Assembly (NCBI GenBank): GCA_018136815.1
Contig: CM030936.1
Location: forward strand, 3,514,524 to 3,578,523
Direction: 5' to 3'
DNA: 64,000 nt
Source: Isochrysis galbana
Lineage: Eukaryota > Haptophyta > Isochrysidales > Isochrysidaceae
Part shown: positions 53,815 to 64,000 of the stretch, one piece after another
Position numbering within the stretch: the stretch's first letter is position 1
Layout of the letters: the number at the start of each line of letters is the position of its first letter
Made by a program: the position numbers and the translations under genes
Notes under the pieces: generated by a model
The model's database searches: none
Told to the model about the DNA's origin: nothing
Seen by the model: only the letters and a program-made list of their open reading frames with translations

Positions 53815-56397
53815 AGCACGAAATCTAAGCTCGCGTCCTCGGCCGCAGAGGAGGAACCTCTCAGGGAACCTTCTCTGCCCGCTGCAGCTTCTGTTCCCGT
53901 TGGATGTCCGAGTGATCCCACGGCCTGTGAGGCTGCACCAGTGGCACCCATCACTCCGGCTGCTATCTCCACGACTGGCTCCGATCAGCTCGTGGCGGAT
54001 GGCGAGTCTTGGTCCGCTGCCCTCGGCACCCACCGGGTGCAATCACAGCGGGCCATGGTGGAGCATGACCCTCTCCCGCATGAAGCCAACTTCAGCGTCG
54101 CTGAGTTGGCCCATGAGGTGGAGGAGGGTCCCCTCCCTCTGATTCAATTTGACCCGCCTCCTCACCTTCGAGATGATGAGTCTGAGGTGGGTGAAGCTGA
54201 GGTGATCAGCTTCCGAAGCCCCGCCTACCGGGACTATGCCCCGCCGTCATCAAAAGGGGTCCTTGATCAAGAGATCACCCCGATCGAGACGGCCGCGGCG
54301 CGTCAGGATGCGGAAATGGCAAGGCTTCAGGCGGAGACCAACACCCTAAAAGGGGCTGTGGAGCGCCTACACTCATCCCTTGCCGCGGCAGAGGCGAGGG
54401 AGGGGCTTCTCCGGGATCAAGTTGAAGCAGGGTTCAAAGCCCTGACTCAGCTACTCCAAGCCCGCCAAGAGCCCGCTTCAAGTCCGTCGATGGATCGGAC
54501 CGAGGCGGCTGCGGATTCTGCTAGGCCGGTTCAGAGGGAACCACCCATGGGCGAGCCTCCTGCTCTAGACCCAAAGGGCCACAGCTCTCCGGCTTCTAGG
54601 GTTCCACGGTCGGCGTACCCGACCTCTAAATCGGAATCCCGCCGCCAGGACCAAAGCCCTTACCGGGGCCCGACCCCGATGGTGCCACTTCGCCACCCTC
54701 GTGACCCCTGCCTCGCGGTGGGGATGGATGAGCGAGAGGCAGTTGTAAGCGAGTGGAAAAATCTCCTCGCCCTGCCTTCACGCGATCTGGCCGCCCTTTA
54801 CCGCGACTCCGACGAGCACGAGCTCATCCACACCATTTTGAAGAGCAACCTCTCCCTGGCGGGCAACGTTTGGCATTGCCGAATTTTCATGGAGGAGGAC
54901 CACTTGCTCAAATGGGTGCGTAGCCGCTTCTCAGCCGAGCAAACCCTTCACCATCAGGTCAGGATGGGCAAAGAGCTTTCGGAGCTCCGCTTCCCAAAGG
55001 CCCTCGCTTCCGATAACGTTCAAACCGCGGCGACAGCCTGGAACGAATTTCGGCTAACTCTCATCAAGCCGTTGGAGCGGGCACTAGCGCTCGGCTGCGA
55101 TCATCGCGAAATATTTACCTCCCTCCTCGCGGCAGCCGGAGCCAATTCCAGCGGCAATTCTCGCATCTTCGCCTTCCTCCTCGATCTAGTGGAGGACCGC
55201 GCCCTCGCTCTCAATCCTGTCCTCGCTGCTGACGTCCTTCTTCGCAAATGCGACGGGACCTTCGCAAACGGGGCCGATGGTTTCGCGAAAGACTCGGCGT
55301 CGATGGAGTGGGACCGCATGAGGGAGCGCGAGGCTGGCGCTGATCTATGTGAGCTCAGCAAGAATTTGGTTCGCGCCTACATCCGCAAGCTTGGCGATTC
55401 CGCGGTTGACTCCACCAACGTGTGGGATCATCCAAACATGGCCCATGAGATCAACCAGAGGTTCGAAGAAATCATCCGGAACGATAAGGTTGATCCTCAG
55501 CGCGGCGTCGATAATGCTATTAAATTTGCGGAGGTGCTCGCGGAGACTCGTTTCCGCGTAGAGAACCACGAGCTAGGTCGGTCGGCGCTCTCGTGCGTCA
55601 ACCTCTGCCAACGGTACCTCAGCCCTTACGAGCAGGCTCGGGTGAAGCGTCATCAATCCCGGCCCTCGACGAAGCAAACCGTGGCTAGCGTACGCACTAA
55701 AGCCTCAGGCGAGGCAAAGAACGAGACTTCCTCGTCCCAGAAGACCGCTTCGACCACGGACATGGTTGCCGCCGTGCAGGCGGCCGTCCAAGCTACCGTG
55801 GCGGAAGCTCTTCGCGGACAGGGACACTCGCCTGCTTCGAAGCCTGATTATCGGGCTGCTGCACCGCCGGCAAGTTACCACTCCAACTCACCGTTGCCGG
55901 CTATACTAACCGATCCACCCGGTCGAAAGGGAGGCTCGTCTCGGCCGCCCAGCCGTCGCTGCGATCCGCCGGCGAACGGCCAAGGGCTACCGCCTGACCT
56001 GGGCGTATCCCGGTGGACGCCCGAGCTTTGGAATCGGGCCCGAGCCCGCTTCTGGGCCGTAGCAGGCTATGCCAAGCACCCAAGGGTCTCGGCGGCGCTA
56101 GCAAAGTGCCGACCGGCCGATAATTCAATGGAAACTCCACGGACGGACGATATCAATAGGGGAATCACCGAATGGACGAACGAAAACGGCTGTGCCTTCT
56201 GCGCTTTCCGACCTCACGCTCCTCCTGGCACTCCATCCAGCGAAGCCTGGAAATATGGCACGGGAGACGGTGCTCACAACCCCGTCATCTGTCAGCCATA
56301 TATCCGCTTTCTGTGTGAGGCTGGCTGCGGAGAGTGCGGATCGGACGAGCACATTCATAAGCTTCTTCGCTCGATGGTCCGGGTTAAGCCTCAGTAG
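53515..56397 (+). mobile_element. Chromovirus gag
   Basis: A 960-codon frame with the layout of a Ty3/Gypsy gag. It has an acidic Pro/Ser-rich N-terminal part; a coiled coil (ETAAARQDAEMARLQAETNTLKGAVERLHSSLAAAEAREG, about residues 255-300); a large helical capsid-like region (about 400-720, for example EWKNLLALPSRDLAALYRDSDEHELIHTIL); a basic Ser/Thr/Lys linker; and a C-terminal Cys/His-rich segment (GCAFCAFRPHAPP, then CEAGCGECGSDEHIHK) in place of a classic CCHC knuckle. The polyprotein that follows is in the same register, an arrangement compatible with read-through or re-initiation. The frame looks whole. Confidence 0.82.
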
Positions 56398-56562
56398 GGG
56401 TCCGGCGGGGTCCCCGTCCTTCAAACCCTGGCGGAGAACATCGCGGGCGGTGGGCCTGAACGCCACCACCACCATCCCGATCCGATCCCTACGCCGCTTG
56501 GGGAGAAGAGCTGTCGACGCGGCGATTCTCCCCCTGTCTCTAGCTCTATTCAGTCCTCGACG

Positions 56563-59500
56563 GTGGGAGCCGCCTCGCCGGCTGAAGCCCCCGCCGAACG
56601 GCTATCTCGGAAGCCGGAGTCGACACTTGACCCGGGCTCCTGGAAACAGGTTTGCCCCGGAGATAGTCGCGACCCGACTCTCCGAAATTCGTGTACGTCT
56701 ACAAGTTCTTCTATTACTCCGCACGCTATTAGGATGTTAGGGGCCGATTCTCGCTCGCTGCCCCTCTTGGAATCTATTTCTACGGATACTATGCTGTCTT
56801 CGGTTTCTTCTAATTCGCCTAGGTCTTTCGACGCATCTTCATCCCTGGATTCACCCCCCGACGGCCCTGCCCAAGGGGGTGGGCTAGGTGGATTCGACGC
56901 GTCTTCGGTCTCTTCGTTTCGTAAACAATCAGTTGTGGAGCCCTCGAGGGCTGTCGACTCGGTATCATCTTCTGCTCTAGGTTCTATGGATAGGTCCGAC
57001 GTGGCCGCTGCCGCGTCCGAAAACGTTGTTGCTGCTTTACCTGTTTCTGCTCTTTCCCGGCGGGACCCCACTGGAGACCTCTCTCCCAAGGGCCATAGCC
57101 GGAGCCGCTCTGCGGACGAATTGTCGTTGTCTACCGTAGGTTCTCGTGCTGTTGAGGCGGAGACTAGTGTCTCCTCTTCACCTCTCTCCCCGGTTCGTTA
57201 TATTTCTCCGTCATCGTGTTCATTCTCTCGTCTCGAAGTTGCACCTGTTCTCGTTTCTGACCTGGTTCCCAACCCGGAAGGGTCGGCTTCCGGGGTCGAT
57301 GAAGTTGAAGGTTCCAAGGGAGCTGCGGCTTTCCGCGCTCACGCCGTGGTCACTCCAGCCTCGGGAGACGCAGGGGCCGTCGATTACGATCCCACGTCGC
57401 GCACCACATGGACGCCGGCGTCTCCTCTTTCTCTCGGCTCTCCGGAGGATCCCCATTCCAGGGATCGCCCGCCGGAGCCAACCCCCTTCAGGTCTAGCCC
57501 ACCGAAACTCGAGGGCGACGACCTCCTTCCCCTGAATTCCGTTGCCGAGGCCATCCACCGGATCGCCGTGGTTGGTTGTTCCTCGGCCGCCAAGTCTACT
57601 GCAACTGCCCGCGCCCCTACGCGCGAGCTCCAAATGTTAGCCGCCTCCCGTGCCCGGGCTAGCGGTTCCTCCGTCATCTTGCCCCGCCATCTCGCCGAAG
57701 CTGCTCTAGCCTTGCGGCGGCCGCACGCGAGCACTCATTCATCACCCGCTGCCGTACTGCCGACGCATTTTGACGAGCTTTGCGCTGAGTTAGCGGCGAT
57801 CCACGACGCCGTGACGCTCGACGCGGCCGAGGGGATTCCTCCACCCCGCGTTCTAGTCGTCGGTGAAGCTAGCGGGGTCGTGTCTTCGATGTTCCTACTC
57901 GCCGGAGCGCACGTCGCGACGTGCGATCTACGACCGTCGGAGATCGACTACATTCCCCACTTCTGCGGAGATGCTCTTCACATTCAAAACCTCGGTTGGG
58001 ACCTCGTGGTCGCGCATCCGCCGTGCACGTATTTGTCGGCGGTGAGTTGCCAGTGGCTCGATCGGGAGCCGGGACGACGCCAGGCTCTCGAATCCGCCGC
58101 TAGAGTCTTCCTCGCCATGGCGAGCGCCGACGCGCCTTTCGTTGCCGTCGAAAATCCTCGAATGCACGCGGAAGCCTCCGCCTTAGTCGGGGGGTTGCGA
58201 CCGCGGCAGTTTGTGCAGCCGTGGCAGCACGGCACGGGCCATCAAAAAGCAACTGGCCTGTACCTGACGGCTTCACTCCCGTCCTTGCAGCCTTCGAAGA
58301 TTGTCGAGGGACGTCTATCCGCTATGGCGGATCTATCGCCGTCGCCCCACCGTGGCGCCCTTCGCAGCCGCACCTATGTGGGCATTGCCGGTGCAATGGC
58401 GGCCCAGTGGATGCCGGTCTTGCGCCGTTATGCGCGCGAAGCCAAGGCGTCGCGTTCGCTCGACTTCACGGTGGACTGGGCAATTTCCCAAGCAGCTGCC
58501 AGCTTGAGAGAACGCCCTTCGCTTTGCTCGACCGGTTTCGAGCTGGCTGAGCCGAGGACGGCTCTGGCTCGTTTCATGGAGGGGAGAGGCGAAGCAGCTT
58601 CTAGCTCTCACCTCACGCCTCCCAGCGGTTCGCCAGTGTCTGATTCGGTTGTCGTGATCCCGGACGCAGGCCCCGTTGCCGATGCTTCTCGCCTGCTTCA
58701 TCAGGAGGACTCGGAAACAAACGTATCGCAAGACGAGGCCGAGGCGGAAGGAGACCGCTTCCTGCCGTGGGAGTGGCCCATAGAGGACCGCTCTACAACG
58801 CCAGGCCCTCCAAACACGGTGAAGAAGCGCCGCAGCAAGTGGCAGGTCTTCGACCGTGATGTAATTTCGGGGGTCCATCGGTGGCAGGATGTCACGCCTT
58901 CCATCGCCCAAGAAATCGCTGAGCAAGCGGCAGCTGCGGAGCCGTCGGAACCTCCCATCTTGTCTCGACTGGGCTCTCAAGGCATCAATGCACTATCTCC
59001 GAGCGCCTCCTTCACGGCTGGCGACGAGGGAGTGGCCGAACTGACCAATTCGTTCGTAGCCGAAAGGCCACTCGAAACCTGGGATGTCGGGCCCGACTCG
59101 GGAGAAGATGACACGCCCGAGATGCCAGAACACCGGAGCATGCAGACCCTCGAGACCAAGCCCTCCGACGCCGCCGAAGGAGAGGATACTCCACGGGCAC
59201 TGTATTGCGATGGGGCTACCGCTAGGGGCCTCAGTGCGGCCGGATTTTCCGAGTTGTCGAAGCTTCCGAAGACAGACTTGCAGAAGTCCCTGGAGAAGGA
59301 ATGGTCACGCCAAATGGATCAACCTCGGCATCCGACGGACCGTCGAGGGCTAGGCTATGATGGCGTGCCTAACCCCTCTAGTTCAGCAAAGGCATCCCCA
59401 CGCTCCTCGATACCATTCGTGCCGCAGACGGTGGCCGCCGCTATCGAGCGAGTGCCCCACGTCGATGAATCTTCTCCGTCCAGGCTAGCCTCCAATCCAA

Positions 59501-62050
59501 CCACCCTGTCACCCGGAGCCGGAACCTCACTTCCGGTGGAATCTATCGCGGACACTCCGCCGCCGCTCTACCCTCGTCACTGCCTCTATGTCCGCGATCT
59601 CGTGGTCTGCCGTGCCGATGGCGACCGCGCAGCTCAAGGGTTCGTTCTCCCGGACGTTGCCCTCACGGTGAACAGCACCCTGGCTGACACTGGAGCGGGC
59701 CCGTCAGTAATCACCACTGCTCTTCTCGATCGACTACCTGAAGACGCCTGCGTCGAACGCGTATCGGACGCTACCGTCCCCAACCTACATGGGCCGGACG
59801 GCCTTCCTCTCATCACTAGGGGCCGGGCTAGCCTCGTCTTCTCCTTGTCCGGTCGCCTCTTCCGTCATTCGTTCGCGGTCATCGAAGGAAACCCGATGCT
59901 TCTGCTCGGGAACGATTTTTTGGCCGCCCACTCCGCTACCATTTCTCTCGACGCCGCGAGCTCGGAAGGAAGCCTCCGCCTCCGTCCGGCCTCTGGCGAT
60001 TCAGAAGACTCTTCAAGAGCCCTTTCCGAATGTGTAGTCAGAGTTTCCACGGCGCCGCCCCCAGTCGCGGACGCCGGCTTCGTCGGAGCTATCTCGATGT
60101 CACCCGGTCAGCCGCTGACTGTCGACTTTCTGGAGAGGTCGACGGCAACACGAGAGATCCCGGCCGGATCGGAGGGTGAGGCTGCTGCTGATGCTAGACA
60201 GCCACTCTATACACCTCTCTTTGAGTCTGCCGACGAGTTTGCGGCCAAAGCTCCGGCGTCTACCTCGTCCGAATATCTTCTCTACACGGAGCAAGCGGTG
60301 ACGATTCCTGCCTTCCACCGCGCAACCATCTGGGTCAGGGTTCCGCTAGCTCTCCGAGATCATTCGGACTGCGCGATGCTGGTCGACCGCCTACCAAATC
60401 GCGAGGCTCTCGATTCGTCTCCTCTCGTAATGCCCACGGTGGTCACGCCCACGGACGATCATCGCATCGCGGTGACGATCATCCACACCGGAGTCGATGC
60501 GCTGACCCTGCCGTCTCTGCATCCGATAGCTTCGCTCCAGGTGCGTTTCAAGTTGCACCGGGGCTGGACTCCGAATGGAAGCGAGGGGGATGGTGACCCT
60601 GTCACCGCGCTGAGCGAGGAGCAACGATCTCTACTCGACTCAGCCACCATCGATCCGGACCGGCTTCTTTCCGACGATCAACGAGAAGAAGTACGCCAAC
60701 TCTTGGCCCGGCGCATCAAAGCTTTCGCGTTGCACCCGGGGGCTCCAAACCATACGCACGTTCTCGAGGTGGAGTTGCCACTCAACCCCGGCGCTGTTCC
60801 TCACCGGCATGCTCCGTCTAGAGTGGGCCGCGCGGGCGAGCTCATCATAGAAGAGGAGGTAGCCAAGATGGAAGCCGCCGGCATTATTCGCAAGTCAAAT
60901 TCGGCTTGGGCTTCCCGAGTAGTCCTGGTCAGCAAGAAAGATGGCTCCGTTCGATTCTGCGTGGACTACCGCGACACGAACGCCAAGCTACGCGTCGAGG
61001 ATAGCCCTCTACCCCTCATTGTAGAGGCTATTGATAGGCTAGCGTCCGGCCAAGGGCCGCTCAGTTCTCTCTTTTTATGTACTCTCGATTTAGCCTCTGG
61101 TTTTTGGGGCATCCCGATCAAAGAATCGCACAAACATATCACCGCTTTCACTATCCACCGCGGCAAATACGAGTTCAACTTTCTACCGTTCGGCATCCAA
61201 TCAGGTCCCTCCTACATGTGCCGCTTGATGGACATCGTTCTCGGTGCGCTATCGTGGGAGATCTGCATGCCTTACCTCGATGATGTCGGCATCTGGTCAA
61301 CGGGAGTGGGTCCTTCCGAAGAGGCCAGGGCACAAGCTTCGTTCGAGCAAATGCTTCACCGGCTAGACCTAGTTCTCGAGCGGCTAGAGTGGGCCGGCCT
61401 GACCTGCAAGATGTCCAAGTGTGTCTTCTTTGCCACCTCTACGGAGTACCTCGGTCACGTTGTCTCGAGGGAAGGTCTCAAGATGGACCCGAAGAAGGTC
61501 GCAGCTGTCGCCGACATCGACCCGTCATCCATCAACTCCTTGGAAGCGGTTCGATCTTTCCTCGGCCTTTGCTCCTACTATCGTCGATTCATTCGCCAAT
61601 TCGCCGCTAAGGCTGCTCCCCTCACTGCTCTCACGCGGAAGGGCTGCGACGTGGCAAAGGAGTCCCAGTCCGAGGAGTGTCGCCGAGCTATCCAAGAGCT
61701 CAAGACAGCGATCACTTCGGAGCCCGTCTTGACTCCACCCAGGGATGATCGGCCCTTCATCGTCAAGACCGATGGGGCTAGCAAGTTGGGTATCGCCGGC
61801 ATCCTCTCGCAGCTAGGAGACGATAACCGTGAACGAGTCGTTGGGTATTACGCTCGCAGTCTCACCTCGGCCGAACGCCACTGGACGGTGACCGAGATTG
61901 AGCTCTTGGCTGCCCTGGAATCAATCCGAAATTGGCGACCCTACCTTTGGGGGCGTCGGTTCAAGTTAGTCGTCGACCACTCCGCGCTGCGATGGCTGCA
62001 TACCATGAAGGATCAAGTAGCCGGTGGGCCAGCCTCTCGGCTGACTCGGT
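56563..62050 (+). mobile_element. Chromovirus polyprotein 5' part: DNA methyltransferase-like domain, protease, RT, RNase H
   Basis: A frame of more than 1800 codons that runs into the gap. In order: a Ser-rich linker (residues 1-400); a cytosine-5 DNA methyltransferase-like domain (about 430-620) with VLVVGEASGVVSSMF, HPPCTYLSAVS (Pro-Pro-Cys at 486-488), VAVENPRMH (530-532), QPWQHGTGHQKATGLYLTASLPSLQP and RSRTYVGIAGAMAAQWMPVL; a second linker; an aspartic protease (LADTGAGPSVI, Asp near 1042); reverse transcriptase (WASRVVLVSKKDGSVRFCVDYRDTNAKL, FLPFGIQSGPS, YLDDV near 1571); and RNase H (FIVKTDGAS, ELLAALESIRNWRPYLWGRRFKLVVDH). It looks whole over its visible length. The methyltransferase is the unusual part, since Ty3/Gypsy polyproteins normally have none. 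Confidence 0.9.
57840..58430 (+). other. Phage/bacterial-type C5-cytosine methyltransferase domain within the retroelement polyprotein
   Basis: Motif I: VGEASGVVSSMFLLAGAHVATCDL (SAM-binding loop, then an acidic strand end). Motif IV: AHPPCTYLS with the catalytic Cys. Motif VI: VENP with the catalytic Glu. Beyond these, QPWQHG...KATGLYLTASLPSLQP and RSRTYVGIAGAMAAQW match the pattern of small phage and bacterial Dcm-like enzymes, which carry a PWQFG..TKxTxLWLxxLPxL block and end in RSRTFxGIAxAMAxQW. The expected reaction is SAM-dependent methylation of cytosine C5 in DNA. The domain is short (about 190 residues) and has no obvious separate target-recognition domain. Confidence 0.78.
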
Positions 62051-62150
62051 NNNNNNNNNNNNNNNNNNNNNNNNNNNNNNNNNNNNNNNNNNNNNNNNNN
62101 NNNNNNNNNNNNNNNNNNNNNNNNNNNNNNNNNNNNNNNNNNNNNNNNNN
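62051..62150. other. Assembly gap (100 N)
   Basis: Exactly 100 N. It cuts the chromovirus in its RNase H region on the left and a second, related element on the right. Confidence 0.98.
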
Positions 62151-64000
62151 GTATGACGAAAGAGAAATCCCGACGGAGAAGACGATTCGAGCCTTGCCTC
62201 GCGTGATAAGAGGTAGGCCGTCCGGACCGTGAAGCGGTGTCACCACGGCTTGTGGCAGCCGCTCGACGCATGCGTCGTTGGGTAGGCTGGACAAGAGGGA
62301 AGTGGTCACGACCGACGGGCCAGCTCCGGTGTCAGCGAGTGTGCTGTTGACCGTGAGGGCGGAGTCGGCTAAGATTACTCCTTCTTTGCCGGCAGCCTCG
62401 CCGGAGCGGCAGACCATTAGATCTCGAACATATAGACAATGCCTTGGGTAGGCAGATGGTAGGGTATCCACGACGCTCTCCGGCCGGTGCGCGGTCACGT
62501 GTGCAATGGTGTCGGACAGGGACGGGGTTGGTCGCCAGCGTCGTTGCTCGGGTGAATTCGTCGTCAAACTGGTCGTCGTCTCTTCGGGTACTCCGACTGC
62601 CGCTATCGTGGCAGAGGGCCTAGAGGGGTCGTCCTCGTTGGTAGCGGTACAGGGTGATAGCTTGGGACTAGTGTAGCCCAGGCCTCTCTTGTCGGTGGGG
62701 TGCCTCGGGTGGTCGGACATCTTTTCCCAATCTTTCTCGAGACGGGCTTGGGCTTCTGTCTTGGGTCTTCGAACTAATGAGGCTAGCTCTTCGGCGCGGA
62801 TGCCTTTGGCTTCCACGAACTCGATCGGCGCTCGGACGGCAGCGGCGAGGTCGGATTCCTCGTCGGCGTTTCGTCCGGCTAGAGCTTGCGCTCTTATTTC
62901 GTCAGCGGTTTCGAGCGTGACGTTGGACCATTTCTGGTCCCCGTTCACTCCGAATGATTGCCATTGTTGGCGCCGCTTCCGGAGAGTCGTCGGCGTCGTC
63001 GGACGCGGCGAGCTCGCGCGTGCCGGAGGCGGGGCGGTCCATGGAGAGAATGGGTCGTGGAGTGTAGACTCGGAGGCGTGGAGTGGCGTGTCGTTGTCGT
63101 GGTTATCGTGGGTTTCTTTTTGGTCTTCGTGGTTGTCTGACTCGGGAGTAGCTGGACGGGAAACAACGGGGTCGGAAGAAACTTCACTCGTTTCCCTCCC
63201 CCTCTCATAACGATGAAGAGCCGACCACGGCTCGTAGGCGGTAGCCTCGGTCGAGCTAAGTGAAGGCCGGTCCAATAGGCTGCACCGCGCGCAAGCGAGT
63301 AGCTCTAACGCGGACAATTTCTTCGTCGACGTCTGGTCTCGCTGTTGGCTCAAATGTCGAAGAAGAACCGGCATCCAATGGATCGCCATCGCTCCAGCTA
63401 CACCGACGTAGGTGCGGCTGCGAAGAGCGCCACGGTGCGGTGAAGGAGAGAGGTTAGCCATGGCCGACTCACGGCCATCCACGACGCAAGTTGGCTGGAG
63501 GGGCGGCAGCCCTTTGGTGAGGTACAACCCGGTGGCTTTCTGGTGTCCAGTGCCGTGCTCCCAGGGTTGGACGAATTGGGTCGGGGTCAACCCCCCGACT
63601 AAACGGCGAGCTTCCGCATGCATCCGAGGGTTCTCGACCGCTACAAACGGAGCAGTGGCGGAGGCCATTGACTTGAAGACGCGAGCGGCCGACTCAAGAG
63701 CGGCACGACGTCCGGGTTCTTGGGAGAGCCATTGACTGCTGACAGCGGAGAGGTACGTGCAGGGCGGGTGGGCGATGACTAGGTCCCAACCTAGGTTTTG
63801 GACATGAAGCGCGTCGCCTTGGAAGTGGGGCACGTAATCGATCTCGGAAGGATACAAATCGCACGTAGCTACATCAGCACGGCGAGTAGGAACATGGAGG
63901 AGACGACGCCGCTCGTCTCGCCAACGACGAGAACGCGTGGTGCGTGACAGCCAGACGTCAGCCCGTCTTGGACTCGTTGATTCATCTTCGTGAGCTCAGC
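62151..64000 (-). mobile_element. Second, diverged chromovirus-lineage copy: methyltransferase-like domain to protease
   Basis: A minus-strand fragment running from beyond the window end to the gap. It contains the same domain order as the element at 56563-62050: the methyltransferase-like domain (GETSGVVSSMF near 63900; HPPCTYLSAVSSQWL near 63755; VAVENPRMH near 63635; QPWEHGTGHQKATGLYL; RSRTYVGVAGAMAIHWMPVL near 63400), a linker, and the aspartic protease (LADTGAGPSVVTTSLL near 62325). By hand count the methyltransferase block is about 82% identical over about 165 residues, while the linkers barely align, so this is an older or separate family of the same lineage. About one break is apparent in the visible part. 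Confidence 0.85.

Overview
The window looks like nuclear DNA of a GC-rich unicellular eukaryote, most likely an alga; a haptophyte is my best guess, and I cannot prove it from sequence alone. Genes carry short GT-AG introns (donors often GTGCG or GTGAG), spacers are full of poly-C/G, (GA)n and (GGGA)n tracts, and there are no bacterial-style operons. Two 100-N assembly gaps (28394-28493 and 62051-62150) divide it into three contigs.

Contig 1 (1-28393) holds a CCCH-type ORF at the edge; a 13-exon secreted multicopper oxidase with a long N-terminal extension (7369-2329, minus); a Cys-rich ORF (about 8.1-8.8 kb, minus); a small inverted-repeat element (10447-11450); an MsrB-like gene (minus) divergent from a threonine-synthase-like gene (plus); a broken hAT transposon; an SDR oxidoreductase; several copies of GC-rich dispersed repeats; a WW-domain protein (minus); and the 3' half of a Ty3/Gypsy chromovirus with its LTR (24680-28393, minus).

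Contig 2 (28494-62050) holds a double-FHA protein, a cytochrome b561 fragment, a nested repeat block (32.3-35.3 kb), an Eaf6-like NuA4 subunit, an acidic protein with a small barrel-like domain, an FG nucleoporin of the Nup62/Nsp1 family (minus, 8 recognised exons), a large 19/20-bp satellite interrupted by a solo LTR, a PDZ-domain gene, the 3' end of a LINE, and the 5' part of a chromovirus (LTR, gag, polyprotein). Contig 3 (62151-64000) holds part of a second, diverged copy of the same retroelement lineage on the minus strand.

The most notable find is that the retroelement polyprotein carries a complete-looking bacterial/phage-type cytosine-5 DNA methyltransferase domain (motifs GEASG, PPCTYLS, ENP and a C-terminal RSRTYVGIAGAMA block) between gag and the aspartic protease. 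The domain is kept in both lineages (about 82% identical over about 165 residues by hand count) while the linkers around it have drifted. The element also has a chromodomain, so it pairs a possible DNA-methylation writer with a chromatin reader. In addition, the two chromovirus parts have LTRs of identical length (1324 bp) and the same 5-bp outer flank (CTGCC), and each ends at a gap at complementary places. This suggests they are the two ends of one recent insertion and that contig 2 is placed in inverted orientation.
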